A stretch of 64,000 bases of DNA from Actinoalloteichus_B caeruleus (GCF_000718005.1 NZ_JODV01000022.1); one strand, 5' to 3'; counted from the stretch's first letter, positions 47,955 through 57,104 are shown. Notes: a model not told the origin generated them from the letters alone. Numbers and translations are program-made.

Positions 47955-49178
47955 CTAGTCGGTCGGACGCTCGGCCAGTTCGAAGCTCCACGGCAGGTTC
48001 AGCGCCCACCTCCCGAGCGCCTGCCGGGTGACGAACCGCGTCGGTGGGTGGAAGCGCACCGCGTGCACGTCCCGGATGAGGCGCGACGCCGTCCCGCTCG
48101 ACGAGTAGGAGGCCACCCCCACCAGCTCGGAGGCCATCTCGACCGCGCGGATGGCGATCTCCACCGACTGGTGCTTGAGCGCCATCAGGGCCGGCGCCAG
48201 GGTACGAGGGTCCACCCTGTCCTCGTCCAGCTGGCGGGCCAGGCCCACGCAGGCCGCCTCCAACGGCAACACCTCCGCGTAGATGTCACCGAGCGCGGCC
48301 TGGAACGACGGCAACGCCGACCTCGACGCGCTCAGGTGGCTGATCGGCGACTTGGCCAGGGCGGCCCGGGCCTGGTCGATCGACGCGGACACCGCACCCA
48401 GGTACAGCGCGGTCGCCGTGGTGCAGAACCAGCCGAGCCCCGCGGCGAACACCTCGTCACCCATCGACCCCGGCTCGCTGCGGTGGATCACCATGTCCGA
48501 GGTGATCTCGCACTCGGTCAGCCGGACCGCGTCCGACTCGGACGCCCGCATCCCCAGGGTGTCCCAGGTCCGGTCGATCGACACCCCCGGGCTGTTGGTG
48601 GGCAACAGCGCCACGACCAGGCTCTCCGGCCCGCCGGCCTCGTCGACCACCTGAAGGCACAGGACGTCGCTCCGCTCGGCCAGCGAGCAGGGCACCTTCA
48701 CGCCGTTGGCGATCCAGCTGTCACCCACCCTGCGGGCCGGGCAGTTGGACCGGGTGAGCGCGCCGCCCAGCCCCGGTTCGGCGAACGCCGAACCGATCAC
48801 CAGGTTGTCCCGGGCCACGTCCCGGAGCAGTTGGGCCGACTCGTCCTGGTGCCGACGCCAGTGCTCCACCATGAAACCCAGCGAGAACAGGTGCATGTTC
48901 GCGCCGACCGCCAGCGCCGGATCGGCCGCGCCCACCGCCCGCTGCACGGCACAGCACTCCGCCAACGAGGCCCCACTCCCACCGAACTCGGTCGGAATCG
49001 GCAGGCCGAAATACCCGGCGGACCGCAGGATGTCCACACTGCGATCCGACAACCGTCCGTTCCTGTCGTTTTCCTCCGCCTCCTCCGACAGTTCCGCGAA
49101 AACGGACTTCGGGATCAGGTGGTCAATCTCCGGCCAGATCACGTCGGCGCCGCGCTCGTAAGTGTAAGCCTCATCCAT
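47955..49178 (-). CDS. crmH: Acyl-CoA dehydrogenase-fold flavin N-hydroxylase (CrmH-like)
   Basis: 407 residues from the ATG at 49178. Acyl-CoA dehydrogenase-like fold of the two-component (group D) monooxygenases: GLPIPTEFGGSGASLAEC, VIGSAFAEPGLGG and the ALYLGAVSASIDQA helix. It lacks the IYEGT catalytic glutamate of true dehydrogenases, unlike the flavoprotein at 26561. CrmH takes reduced flavin from a separate reductase and converts the bipyridine amine to the oxime. No flavin reductase is encoded nearby, so a host enzyme probably serves. No ribosome site precedes the ATG, and a consensus promoter ends at it, pointing to a leaderless mRNA. Confidence 0.9.
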   Translation of the reverse strand: MDEAYTYERGADVIWPEIDHLIPKSVFAELSEEAEENDRNGRLSDRSVDILRSAGYFGLPIPTEFGGSGASLAECCAVQRAVGAADPALAVGANMHLFSLGFMVEHWRRHQDESAQLLRDVARDNLVIGSAFAEPGLGGALTRSNCPARRVGDSWIANGVKVPCSLAERSDVLCLQVVDEAGGPESLVVALLPTNSPGVSIDRTWDTLGMRASESDAVRLTECEITSDMVIHRSEPGSMGDEVFAAGLGWFCTTATALYLGAVSASIDQARAALAKSPISHLSASRSALPSFQAALGDIYAEVLPLEAACVGLARQLDEDRVDPRTLAPALMALKHQSVEIAIRAVEMASELVGVASYSSSGTASRLIRDVHAVRFHPPTRFVTRQALGRWALNLPWSFELAERPTD

Positions 49179-49185
49179 GATTACT

Positions 49186-49215
49186 TATTCACTTATCATG
49201 GGAACGAATTGTCAA
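49186..49215 (-). promoter_or_regulatory. crmH promoter, probably leaderless
   Basis: On the minus strand, -35 TTGACA (49215-49210) and -10 TGAATA (49191-49186) with 18 bases between. The -10 box ends 7 bases before the ATG, so transcription would start at or next to the start codon. Confidence 0.7.
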
Positions 49216-49224
49216 GACGTGCGG

Positions 49225-49238
49225 GAGGTGTACACCTC
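49225..49238. promoter_or_regulatory. Perfect 14-base palindrome upstream of the crmH -35 box
   Basis: GAGGTGTACACCTC, centred about 19 bases upstream of the -35 hexamer, a position suited to an activator. Not related in sequence to the TGACTG sites or to the crmG palindrome. Confidence 0.6.
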
Positions 49239-49986
49239 GTCTCTTCGGTGTAGAACCGGTGCCGCCAGCCAGCGGAGCGATCGGCAGCGCGGGGCGACCA
49301 CCATCGGCTGCCCGGCCCCTCGACGGCCGGCCGTCCCCCGAGCGGGCCCGACCACTGGTCGGAACGGCCGCATCCGCTCGGTCCGAGTGGAGCCATCCCG
49401 GTCACCCCCCATCGTCATTCGTTGACCTGGGATTACCCCCGCTCCAAGCCCTGCGGGCGCCGGACGTCGGCAGCCCGGCCGTGGGCACCTCGCCCGGCAC
49501 GGGTGTGCCCGGTGATCCCCCGACACGCCCCCCTTGGAGGAGGGCGCGTCCCTCGACCCGACGCCGGCCCGAACATGACACGGCCCGCCGACAGTGGGGG
49601 CGGCGGCACCCGAAAAGGCGAGCCCTCCGCGTCGCATCCCGCCCACGGTGACGACCCGGGATCGAGTATTCCGCGAGAGTTCGGGTGAGATCCGCGCGAA
49701 ATCCCGAATGGGTGCCCGTCGAACCCCGCCGCCGGGGCGAGGACCGCCATTTCCCGTTGGCCCACCGACTCGCCCCGGCGACGCGCTTTCCCGCACACGG
49801 GCCCGGGAGTGCCCGAGAAAGGGGATGCCGCTCACGCGTCGCCCTTCCCGAACACCAGCCGCCCCATCCCGCAGGCGCGCGCCAGCCGGCACACCGGGCG
49901 AGCCGGAGCGCACCGATCCGCCGGACACCCGAGGGGAGATCCGCCGCGTACCACCCGGTGCGCATCGCGCGGGCACGGGACAGACC
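49239..49986. other. Gene-free interval between crmH and the ABC transporter operon
   Basis: About 750 bases with long but unsupported open frames on both strands. It separates the biosynthetic genes from the transport genes. Confidence 0.45.
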
Positions 49987-50020
49987 CGTCCCGGCCGGGC
50001 TGACCTCCCCGGCCGGGACG
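49987..50020 (-). terminator. Hairpin after the ABC transporter operon
   Basis: Perfect 13-base arms CGTCCCGGCCGGG (49987-49999) and its complement (50008-50020) with an 8-base loop, starting 15 bases past the stop of the second ABC gene. Confidence 0.8.
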
Positions 50021-50034
50021 TCGGCGGTGGCGGA

Positions 50035-51780
50035 TCAGGGGGCCGGTGCCGCCCCGATGTGCCAGCTCCGCGCGTGCTCGTACTGGTTGTACAACCGGGC
50101 GAAGGTGCCCCCGGTCGCCCGCAGCTCGCTGGGGGTCCCCGCCTCGGAGACCCGGCCGCCGTCCAGCGCGATCACGTGGTCGGCGGTGGCCAGCGTCGCC
50201 GGCCGGTGCGCGATCACGATCACCGTCCGGTTCGGGTCCTGCGACAGGTTCGCGATCGCCTCGCTGATCGCGCCCTCGTTCTCCGGGTCCAGCGCCGACC
50301 CGGCCTCGTCGAGCAGCACCACCCGCGCCTTCTTGAGGAACGCCCGGGCGATCGACACCCGCTGCCGCTCGCCTCCCGACAGCTGGGCGCCCCCCTCCCC
50401 GACCTTCGTCTGCCAACCCTGCGGCAACCGGGCCACGACCTCGTTGAGCCGGGCCGCCCGCGCCGCCGCCATCAGCTCCTCGTGGGTCGCGTCCGGCTGG
50501 GCGATCCGCAGGTTCTCCTCGATCGTCGTGTCGAACAGGTACACGTCCTGGAACACGATGGCCACGTCGCTGAGCAGCACCTGGTGGTCGAGTTCCCGGA
50601 CGTCCACGCCGCCGACCCGCACGCTGCCGGAGTCGACGTCGAAGAACCGGGCGATCAGCCGGGTGACCGTGGTCTTGCCCGACCCGGACGGCCCGACCAG
50701 CGCGGTGGTCGTGCCGGGCCGGCACCGGAAGGACACCCCGGACAACGCCGGCGTCCCCCCGTAGGAGTAGGTGACGTCGGAGAACTCGATCGTCGCGTCC
50801 TTCAACTCGCGCACCGGCTTCGGGTGGTGCTTCAACGCCGGGGTGTACAGGATGTTCTCGACCCGGGTCACGGAGTTGTCCATCGCGTGCAGGGTTCCCA
50901 GCAGCTCCGTCAGGGTGCCGAGCGGCTCCAGGAACCGCACCGCCAACACCAGCAACGCGACCGCGTCGGCGACCTGGAGGGTGCCGCTGAGCAGGAACTG
51001 CGCACCCAGCACCATCACCGCGACGAACCCCACCATCACCACGGCGGTGTAGGTCAGGTCGGGGACCAGCGAACGACGCAGGCCCTTGCGGTACCGCGTG
51101 CGGTGTTCGTCCAGCGCGTGCCGCATCCGGGCGGTGCCGGTGGTGCCGTGACCGGCCGCCCGCAGCACCGGCTGGGCCTGCCCCATCTCGATCGCCCGGC
51201 CCGCGATCTCCGTGGCCGCCTCGTCGAGCTCGCGGTCCGCCTCGGCGGTGATCCGCCCGGCGCGCCGCAGGGCGAGGAAGGCCACCGGCAGGATCGCCAG
51301 GAACAGCAGCGCCAACCGCCAGTCGACGAAGAAGGTCACCACCACGACCGTCGCCGGCACGACGGTGCCGGTGATCGCCGGTGGTCCGAACGTGGAGGCA
51401 AGCTGGGCCACGTTGCCGGCCGACGTGGTCACCGTGCGGGACAGCTTCGCCTTGTTCCCCCCGGTGAACCAGCCCAGCGGCAGGGTCGCGGCGTGCCGCA
51501 TCAGGCGGTGCCGCAGCTGGGCTGCCAGGCTCATGCTCGCGGCGAAGCCCACCGGGGTGGCGATCATCTTCAACACCCCGTACACGGCGGCTCCCACCGC
51601 CCCGGCGACCAGCCACGGCGTGGCGGCGGCGAGATCCGGTTCCGGACGCAGCAGCGCCCGCAGGATCGGCACCAACATGCCGAGCAGCACGCCCTGGAGG
51701 ATCGCCAGGACCAGGTGCAGCAGTCCCATCCGCACCAGCACCCCGGGATGCGGGTACAGGCGGTACAGGTGGCGGATCAT
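50035..51780 (-). CDS. ABC transporter, fused membrane-ATPase half-transporter 2
   Basis: 581 residues. Start ATG at 51780 overlaps the stop of the first half-transporter (ATGA). Six-helix membrane domain about 10-310, then an ATPase with Walker A GPSGSGKTT, signature LSGGERQR and Walker B VVLLDEAGSALD. Pairs with the upstream gene as a heterodimer of the IrtA/IrtB or siderophore-exporter kind, fitting a metal-chelating bipyridine product. Either export of the antibiotic or uptake of its iron complex is possible. Confidence 0.92.
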   Translation of the reverse strand: MIRHLYRLYPHPGVLVRMGLLHLVLAILQGVLLGMLVPILRALLRPEPDLAAATPWLVAGAVGAAVYGVLKMIATPVGFAASMSLAAQLRHRLMRHAATLPLGWFTGGNKAKLSRTVTTSAGNVAQLASTFGPPAITGTVVPATVVVVTFFVDWRLALLFLAILPVAFLALRRAGRITAEADRELDEAATEIAGRAIEMGQAQPVLRAAGHGTTGTARMRHALDEHRTRYRKGLRRSLVPDLTYTAVVMVGFVAVMVLGAQFLLSGTLQVADAVALLVLAVRFLEPLGTLTELLGTLHAMDNSVTRVENILYTPALKHHPKPVRELKDATIEFSDVTYSYGGTPALSGVSFRCRPGTTTALVGPSGSGKTTVTRLIARFFDVDSGSVRVGGVDVRELDHQVLLSDVAIVFQDVYLFDTTIEENLRIAQPDATHEELMAAARAARLNEVVARLPQGWQTKVGEGGAQLSGGERQRVSIARAFLKKARVVLLDEAGSALDPENEGAISEAIANLSQDPNRTVIVIAHRPATLATADHVIALDGGRVSEAGTPSELRATGGTFARLYNQYEHARSWHIGAAPAP

Positions 51781-53603
51781 GCCGTGTCTCCGTTCTGCTG
51801 GGCCCGCCACATCCGCGCGTACAGGCCGTTGCGGGCGAGGAGGACGGGGTGCGACCCGACCTCGGCGACCCGACCACCCTCCAGGACCAGGATCTGGTCG
51901 GCGCTGGCGATGGTGTGCAGCCGGTGGGCGATCACGATCACCGTCTTACCGGCGATCAGGGTGGCCAGCGCGTCCTGGACGGCGGCCTCCCCGTCCGGGT
52001 CGAGGGCGGCGGTGGCCTCGTCCAACACCACCACCGGAGCGGCGGCCAGGATCGCGCGCGCGATGGTCAGCCGCTGCCGTTCACCTCCGGACAGCCCGCC
52101 ACCCACCGCGTCGAGCACGGTGTCGTAGCCCTGCGGGAGGCGTTCGATCACGTCGTGGATCTGGGCCGCCCGCGCCGCCTCGCGCACCTGCTCGTCGGAG
52201 GCGCCCGGACGACCGATCCTGATGTTCTCCGTCACCGTGTCCCGCAGCAGCGCCACGTCCTGGAAGACCAGCGTCATCGAGGACAGCAGGGTCTCGGAGG
52301 ACATGTCCCGGACGTCGACCCCGCCGATGCGGATCGCTCCGCCGGTCACGTCGTAGAACCGGGGGAGCAGGCTGGCCAGCGTGGTCTTGCCCGCGCCGGA
52401 CGGCCCGACCAGCGCGGTCACGGTGCCCGGCTGGCAGCGCACGCTGACGTCCTCCACCGCGTTGGTGGCCCCGTCGTAGGAGAAGGTGACCCGGTCGAGC
52501 TCGATGTCGTGCCCGGTCGGGGTCCTGGGCTCGGCGGGCTCCGGCAGGGCCTCCCGGTTGAGCAGGGCGTCGATGCGCCCCGCCGCCATCCGTGCCTTGC
52601 GCAGACCCTGGTTGCCCTGGATCAACGGGGTGAGGGAGGTCGGCAGACCCACGCCCACCACCAGGAACGGCAGGATGTCGACGAAGGTGAGCTCCCCGGC
52701 CGTGACGAAACCGAGCCCCGCCGCGAAGACGACCGCGAGGACCGTGACCTCGGAGTTGAAGAGCTGGCACAACGCCGAGCTGTACCGGACCTCGGAGACC
52801 CAGGTGCGCATCGCCGCGGTGTGCTCCCGCACGGCGGCGCCGAACCGGTCGAGCAGTCGGCCGTTGGTGCCGAAGGCCTTCACGACGCTGATCCCGTCGG
52901 CGTACTCGACGCTGGCCGCGCTGATCCGCCCCTCGGCCGCGAGCAGCCGAGCCATGTGGGCGGGCATCGAACGCATCGAGACGCGGTAGGCGAGCAGCAT
53001 CATCGCCGGGACGGCCAGCGTGATCAGCGCCATCCGCCAGTCCACGAACAGCAGGTACCCGAACCCGACGAGGATCGCCGTCGCCCCGGCGGTGATCTCA
53101 CCGAGGGCGTGCGCGATCAGCTGGTGCATCTCCTCCAGGTCGTCGGTCATGGTCTTCTTCACCTGGCCGGAGCCGGCCGAGCGGAACCAGCCGAGGGGGA
53201 TCACCCCCAGCCGCCGCACCAGCCGGACCCGGATGTCCCTGAGCATCTCGGCGTCCGCGTAATGGCCCACGTGGGAGGAGAAGCCCAGCAGCACCAGGCG
53301 CAGCATCGCCCCCAGGCCACCGATCGCGACCCAGGTCCAGACCGTGGGGGCGGCGGCGGCAGCGCTGGGTGCGGTGAGCACCGCACGGGCGATCTCGGCG
53401 ATGGCCAGGTAGGGGAGGAATCCCGCCGCGGCGGCGAGCGCGGACAGCACCCCGCAGGTGATGAAGTGGCGACGGACCGGCCGGAGGAGGCGAGCCGCCG
53501 CGCCGACCCGGACCAGGGTGGGGTTGTCCTCCTCGGCGGGGCCGCGTGGGGGGTTGTCGAGTGGGGCGGTGCGCTCCGCCGTGGTCGTGTCCGTCGTTGT
53601 CAT
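51777..53603 (-). CDS. ABC transporter, fused membrane-ATPase half-transporter 1
   Basis: 608 residues from the ATG at 53603 (AGGAAGG upstream). Membrane domain about 40-330, ATPase with Walker A GPSGAGKTT, signature LSGGERQR, Walker B VVVLDEATAALD. First gene of the two-gene operon. Upstream lie an iron box (53736-53754) and a TGACTG palindrome (53714-53730), so both iron status and the neighbouring TetR protein probably control it. Confidence 0.92.
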   Translation of the reverse strand: MTTTDTTTAERTAPLDNPPRGPAEEDNPTLVRVGAAARLLRPVRRHFITCGVLSALAAAAGFLPYLAIAEIARAVLTAPSAAAAAPTVWTWVAIGGLGAMLRLVLLGFSSHVGHYADAEMLRDIRVRLVRRLGVIPLGWFRSAGSGQVKKTMTDDLEEMHQLIAHALGEITAGATAILVGFGYLLFVDWRMALITLAVPAMMLLAYRVSMRSMPAHMARLLAAEGRISAASVEYADGISVVKAFGTNGRLLDRFGAAVREHTAAMRTWVSEVRYSSALCQLFNSEVTVLAVVFAAGLGFVTAGELTFVDILPFLVVGVGLPTSLTPLIQGNQGLRKARMAAGRIDALLNREALPEPAEPRTPTGHDIELDRVTFSYDGATNAVEDVSVRCQPGTVTALVGPSGAGKTTLASLLPRFYDVTGGAIRIGGVDVRDMSSETLLSSMTLVFQDVALLRDTVTENIRIGRPGASDEQVREAARAAQIHDVIERLPQGYDTVLDAVGGGLSGGERQRLTIARAILAAAPVVVLDEATAALDPDGEAAVQDALATLIAGKTVIVIAHRLHTIASADQILVLEGGRVAEVGSHPVLLARNGLYARMWRAQQNGDTA

Positions 53604-53713
53604 GAGCCTTCCTCGTCGTGGAGGTCATGTCGCGTCGCCGCGTGGTCAGGGCGCGGTCGGCGTGCCTGGTCGGCTGCCTGTGTGGCGCCGGGACCGGCCC
53701 CGGGGCGACGGAA

Positions 53714-53730
53714 TGACTGGCAGTCAGTCA
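53714..53730. promoter_or_regulatory. TetR-type operator palindrome before the ABC operon
   Basis: TGACTG-N5-CAGTCA with GCAGT spacer, about 110 bases before the ABC start and 5 bases from the iron box. Confidence 0.75.
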
Positions 53731-53735
53731 CCACT

Positions 53736-53754
53736 CAAGGCTAGGCTAACCTAA
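53736..53754. promoter_or_regulatory. Iron box (IdeR/DmdR type)
   Basis: The 19 bases match the actinobacterial iron-box consensus TTAGGTTAGGCTAACCTAA at 16 positions, including the whole right half AGGCTAACCTAA. Expected to be bound by the Fe2+-loaded DtxR-family repressor and to shut off the ABC operon when iron is plentiful. Confidence 0.75.
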
Positions 53755-53993
53755 TCGGAAAGGTCGAACCAGGGTCGTCCGCCGGACCGGGCGTTGGGTA
53801 CCCCGGCGGAGGCCGTGCACACCAACGGGCGAACCACGGGAGCCGGGAGGTGACTTCCGGAGCGAGGCGGTGAGGGCGTTGCGAGACGGCGTGGTGCCGG
53901 GTGCCCGACGACGGGTGGGGGCGCGCGCGAGCCCCCGTGGACACCCCGAGGCCCGGCCGGGGCGGGCGGGTCAGGCCCCCGGGGCCCGGGTGC

Positions 53994-54545
53994 TCAGGTC
54001 GCGGGCGCGAGCAGGATTTGGCAGAGCCGGGTCACCTCGGCGAGCATGCGGTCCTCGTCCGCCGGTGTGTGCAGGATGTGGTCGGCCGTCCCGTGCATCG
54101 CGTGGTAGAGGATCACCGCGGTCGCCGTGGGGTCGGGGATCGTCGCCCCGATCTCGACCAGCAGGTCGCGCAGCGCGTCCACCGCCGGGTTGTCCTCGGG
54201 GCCCTCTGGCCGGGACGGGTGGTGGAACAGCAGGTCGTGCAGCCGGACGTCACGCCGGTACTCGTCGATCCCGCTGAGGATCCACCGTTCGATCTTGTCG
54301 ACACCCCCGCTGGGCTCGGCAGCCTGCCGCTGGTTGCTCACGAACCGCTGGACGTACCGGTCCCGCAGGGCACCGAGAAGATCGTCCTTGTTCGTGAAAT
54401 GGAGGTAGAAGGTCCCCTTCGCGACGCCGGCACCAACGGTGATGTCATCGACCGTGAGGGAGTCGATGCCGTCCTGAAGCACGCGTGATTCGGCGGCGTC
54501 GAGCAATTCACTGCGACGCTGCTCGCCCGGTTTCGTGCGTGCCAC
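53994..54545 (-). CDS. TetR-family transcriptional regulator
   Basis: 183 residues from a GTG at 54545 with AAGGGG upstream. Helix-turn-helix in the first 55 residues: LLDAAESRVLQDGIDSLTVDDI, then GVAKGTFYLHFTNKDDLLGAL. C-terminal ligand domain without recognisable substrate motif. Divergent from the MFS exporter gene, with a TGACTG palindrome between the two. It is the obvious binder of that palindrome and of its two copies elsewhere; ligand is presumably the bipyridine product or an intermediate. The 390 bases between it and the ABC start hold only the two operator sites. Confidence 0.93.
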   Translation of the reverse strand: MARTKPGEQRRSELLDAAESRVLQDGIDSLTVDDITVGAGVAKGTFYLHFTNKDDLLGALRDRYVQRFVSNQRQAAEPSGGVDKIERWILSGIDEYRRDVRLHDLLFHHPSRPEGPEDNPAVDALRDLLVEIGATIPDPTATAVILYHAMHGTADHILHTPADEDRMLAEVTRLCQILLAPAT

Positions 54546-54631
54546 CTCATCCCCTTTCGGTCCGGAACAGCGTATACAACGCGATCCCGTGCCGCACACA
54601 GCGCTGTTTGCGCGAACTGTTGTATTCACCG

Positions 54632-54648
54632 TGACTGCCGGTCAGTCA
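54632..54648. promoter_or_regulatory. TetR-type operator palindrome between tetR and the MFS gene
   Basis: TGACTG-N5-CAGTCA with CCGGT spacer, 87 bases from the tetR start and 21 bases from the MFS start; suited to repress both. Confidence 0.8.
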
Positions 54649-54669
54649 TGCCAATTGTAGGGAGAGACG

Positions 54670-55962
54670 ATGCGGGGCACTGAACACGGTGTCGTACCGG
54701 AGACCACGACCGGCCCACCCGGGCGGGCCGGTCGAACGGAACCGGGCCAGCTGGGGCGAGCGCACCGGCTCGGCGTCATCACCGCGCTGTTCCTGGTCGC
54801 CGACATCGGCTACTCGTTCTTCTTCGGAGCGCTCGGCACGATCCTGCTCGGCCGGGGGGTCTCCCTGGGCACGGTGGCGCTGATCAACCTGCTCGGCGTC
54901 GTCTACTTCAGCCGCTTCCTCATCGGTCCGGTGATCGACCGGTTCGGCTCGGTCCGGTTCGGCCACTACCGCACGTGGCTGCTGTCGACGCAGGTCGTGC
55001 TCGTCCTGTTACTCGTCGTCCTCGCCGGACTCGATCCCGTGGACAACCTGGGGCCCACCCTGGTGCTGATGACGCTGCTCCTGGTCATCTCGGCCTTCCA
55101 CGACACCGCGATCAACGGCATGGCGGTCCGCCTGCTGCCGCCGAGCGACTACGGCGTCGCCAACGGCATCCAGGTCGCGGCGGCGAGCCTGTCCATCCTC
55201 ATCGGCTCCGGCGGCGCCCTGTTCCTCTACTCCCACGCGGGTTGGACGACGACCCTGCTGGCCCTGGCGGCGGTCTTCCTCATCCCCCTCGCCGTGCTGG
55301 CGCGGCTCGTCGAGCCGGTCGTGCGGCCCGCCAACCGGTCGGAGCCCTGGCGGGCGCTGCTCAGCTTCTTCCGCCAGCGGCGGACCGCCGTCTGGACCCT
55401 GCTGGTGATCCCCGTCTTCCTGCTCGGTGACTGGCTCGCGTCCGCTCCGCAGTCCGCGATGCTGCTGGCGGTCGACTGGTCGCTCGACGAGATCGCGCTG
55501 GTCCAGTACACGCTGGCGGTCGCGGCGCAGGCCGCCGTCGCCCTGGTGGCGGGCGCCCTGATCACCCGGTTCGGCCGTTCCGCTCCCGTCGTGGTGACCG
55601 GGGTGGTGGGGGCGGTCGCGACGGCCTGCCTGCTGCCCCTGGCGTTCGGCGGCGGCGGGTACGGGCTGACGGCCGGGGCGTTGGTGGTCATGGCCGTCGC
55701 CTACGGGGCCAAGATGACGTGGGTGTCGACCATCTCGATGGAGCTGGCCAGGAAGAGTTCGGCCGCGACCGACTACACGATCCCGATGTCCATGATCGGG
55801 ATGTGCCGGATCGTCCTCAGCTCCGTCGGGCTGGGGCTGGCGGGAGTCACCGGGTACCCGGTCATGATCGCCAGCTCCGTCCTGGTCACGCTCGCCGGTG
55901 CCGCCGTCGCGCTCGCCTGGACGAGGCGGCACGTGTCCGGCGGAACCACGGCGGGCGGCTGA
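54670..55962 (+). CDS. MFS transporter, probable product exporter
   Basis: 430 residues from the ATG at 54670 (GGGAGAG upstream). Twelve hydrophobic segments, a central loop near residues 215-240, and GPVIDRFGS after the second helix in the place of the MFS loop motif. Resembles the AmpG/PAT-like branch of the major facilitator superfamily. Divergent from tetR, the classical efflux-pump and repressor arrangement, so export of the bipyridine is likely. Confidence 0.9.
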   Translation: MRGTEHGVVPETTTGPPGRAGRTEPGQLGRAHRLGVITALFLVADIGYSFFFGALGTILLGRGVSLGTVALINLLGVVYFSRFLIGPVIDRFGSVRFGHYRTWLLSTQVVLVLLLVVLAGLDPVDNLGPTLVLMTLLLVISAFHDTAINGMAVRLLPPSDYGVANGIQVAAASLSILIGSGGALFLYSHAGWTTTLLALAAVFLIPLAVLARLVEPVVRPANRSEPWRALLSFFRQRRTAVWTLLVIPVFLLGDWLASAPQSAMLLAVDWSLDEIALVQYTLAVAAQAAVALVAGALITRFGRSAPVVVTGVVGAVATACLLPLAFGGGGYGLTAGALVVMAVAYGAKMTWVSTISMELARKSSAATDYTIPMSMIGMCRIVLSSVGLGLAGVTGYPVMIASSVLVTLAGAAVALAWTRRHVSGGTTAGG

Positions 55963-55969
55963 GCTACCT

Positions 55970-56010
55970 CGGGGGCGGCGGTCGGCTCAGGTCCGCCCCC
56001 GCCGCCCCCG
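55970..56010 (+). terminator. Hairpin after the MFS gene
   Basis: 12-base perfect arms CGGGGGCGGCGG (55970-55981) and complement (55999-56010), 17-base loop, 8 bases past the stop. The remaining 280 bases to the convergent methyltransferase hold nothing I can support. Confidence 0.65.
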
Positions 56011-56288
56011 GCGCCGGGATGGAGCGGGCGGACGCTCCCGGCGCCGGTGGTGTCGGCCTCTCCCGGGAAATGCGCCGGGAACATTGTCGGTCGCGGTGGG
56101 GAAGGGGAGTTCCGCGCGAGCCGCGCGGCGACAGCCCCGAAACCGGCTTCGCGGCGGGCGGGGGCGAATAGGATGTCGCATCCCGTTTCCGGCTCATGAC
56201 TCTCGGTGCGGGAATGGTGATTCCTGGAAATGGTTTTCGCACCCGGCCGAGTCCACCGACTTCCTCGGGTGGCGACCGTCATCCGGCC

Positions 56289-57098
56289 TCAGCGCCGACT
56301 CCCGGTGCCCACCAGGGTTGTCGCGTCCAGCTCGGTCACGTCGTCCTCGGCGAGGAGCTCCAGGTAGCGACCGCGGACCGCCTCGATCCCCTCCTCGTCG
56401 AGGGGGTCGAGGGCCGCGCGGAAGCCGGAGCCGAGGACCACGAGCCAGGCGATGTCGGGCGTCATGGGCAGCCGGTGTTCGTGGACCCGCACCACGACGT
56501 CGTGCAGGCCCCGGTCCCGCAGCCAGTCCGTGAAGCCCTCGACCGTCCGGATGTCCCGGGCCGGCGGCGGGGACGGGGGCGGCCCGGAGGGCGGGGTCCC
56601 GAGCACCTCGGACACGGCCCTGCCCAGGCGCGCGCCCGCGGCCTCCATCGCCCCGCGCCGCCAGACGGTCAACCCCACGCGGCCCCCGACCCGTGCCCGG
56701 CTGACGAGGTGATCGGTGCCGGCAGCCATGTCGGGGAAGAAGAAGATGCCGAGCACGGCCTGGACGACGTCGTACCCCGAGGGCTCCCAGGTGGTGACGT
56801 CGGCCGAGGAGGCGCGGAGCTGGGGCAGGTCGGAGGCATGCCGCCGCAGGCGGTCGATCATCGGATCCGAGATGTCGACGGCGTCCACGGTGCCGTCCGG
56901 TCCCACCAGTCGGGCGCTGGGCAGTGCCGAGGCCCCGGTCCCGCAGCAGGCGTCCAGGACCCGTTCCCCGGGGCGGAGCGCCAGGGCGGCCACCGTGGCC
57001 GCCCCGATCGGTTCCCACAGGTGACGTCCGAGTTCGTCGAAGTGGGCCGTCGCCGTGTCGAAGGAGGGGCGGTCCACCGGAAGTCGATGCGCGGTCAT
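56289..57098 (-). CDS. SAM-dependent methyltransferase (UbiE/COQ5-like), Zur-site-associated
   Basis: 269 residues from the ATG at 57098. Class I methyltransferase: LDACCGTGASALPSA motif near residue 45, DAVDISDPMI, and VQAVLGIFFFPD. The substrate is unknown. A Zur-like palindrome ends 7 bases upstream and contains a TATCAT -10-like hexamer placed so that the mRNA would be leaderless. Divergent from the L36 gene, which also has a Zur-like site, so both appear to be low-zinc genes. Confidence 0.85.
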   Translation of the reverse strand: MTAHRLPVDRPSFDTATAHFDELGRHLWEPIGAATVAALALRPGERVLDACCGTGASALPSARLVGPDGTVDAVDISDPMIDRLRRHASDLPQLRASSADVTTWEPSGYDVVQAVLGIFFFPDMAAGTDHLVSRARVGGRVGLTVWRRGAMEAAGARLGRAVSEVLGTPPSGPPPSPPPARDIRTVEGFTDWLRDRGLHDVVVRVHEHRLPMTPDIAWLVVLGSGFRAALDPLDEEGIEAVRGRYLELLAEDDVTELDATTLVGTGSRR

Positions 57099-57104
57099 GT
57101 CGAG

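Noticed and set aside
49594..52128. Open frame of 844 codons on the plus strand
   Set aside because: Spans an intergenic region and the antisense of an ABC transporter; no domain.
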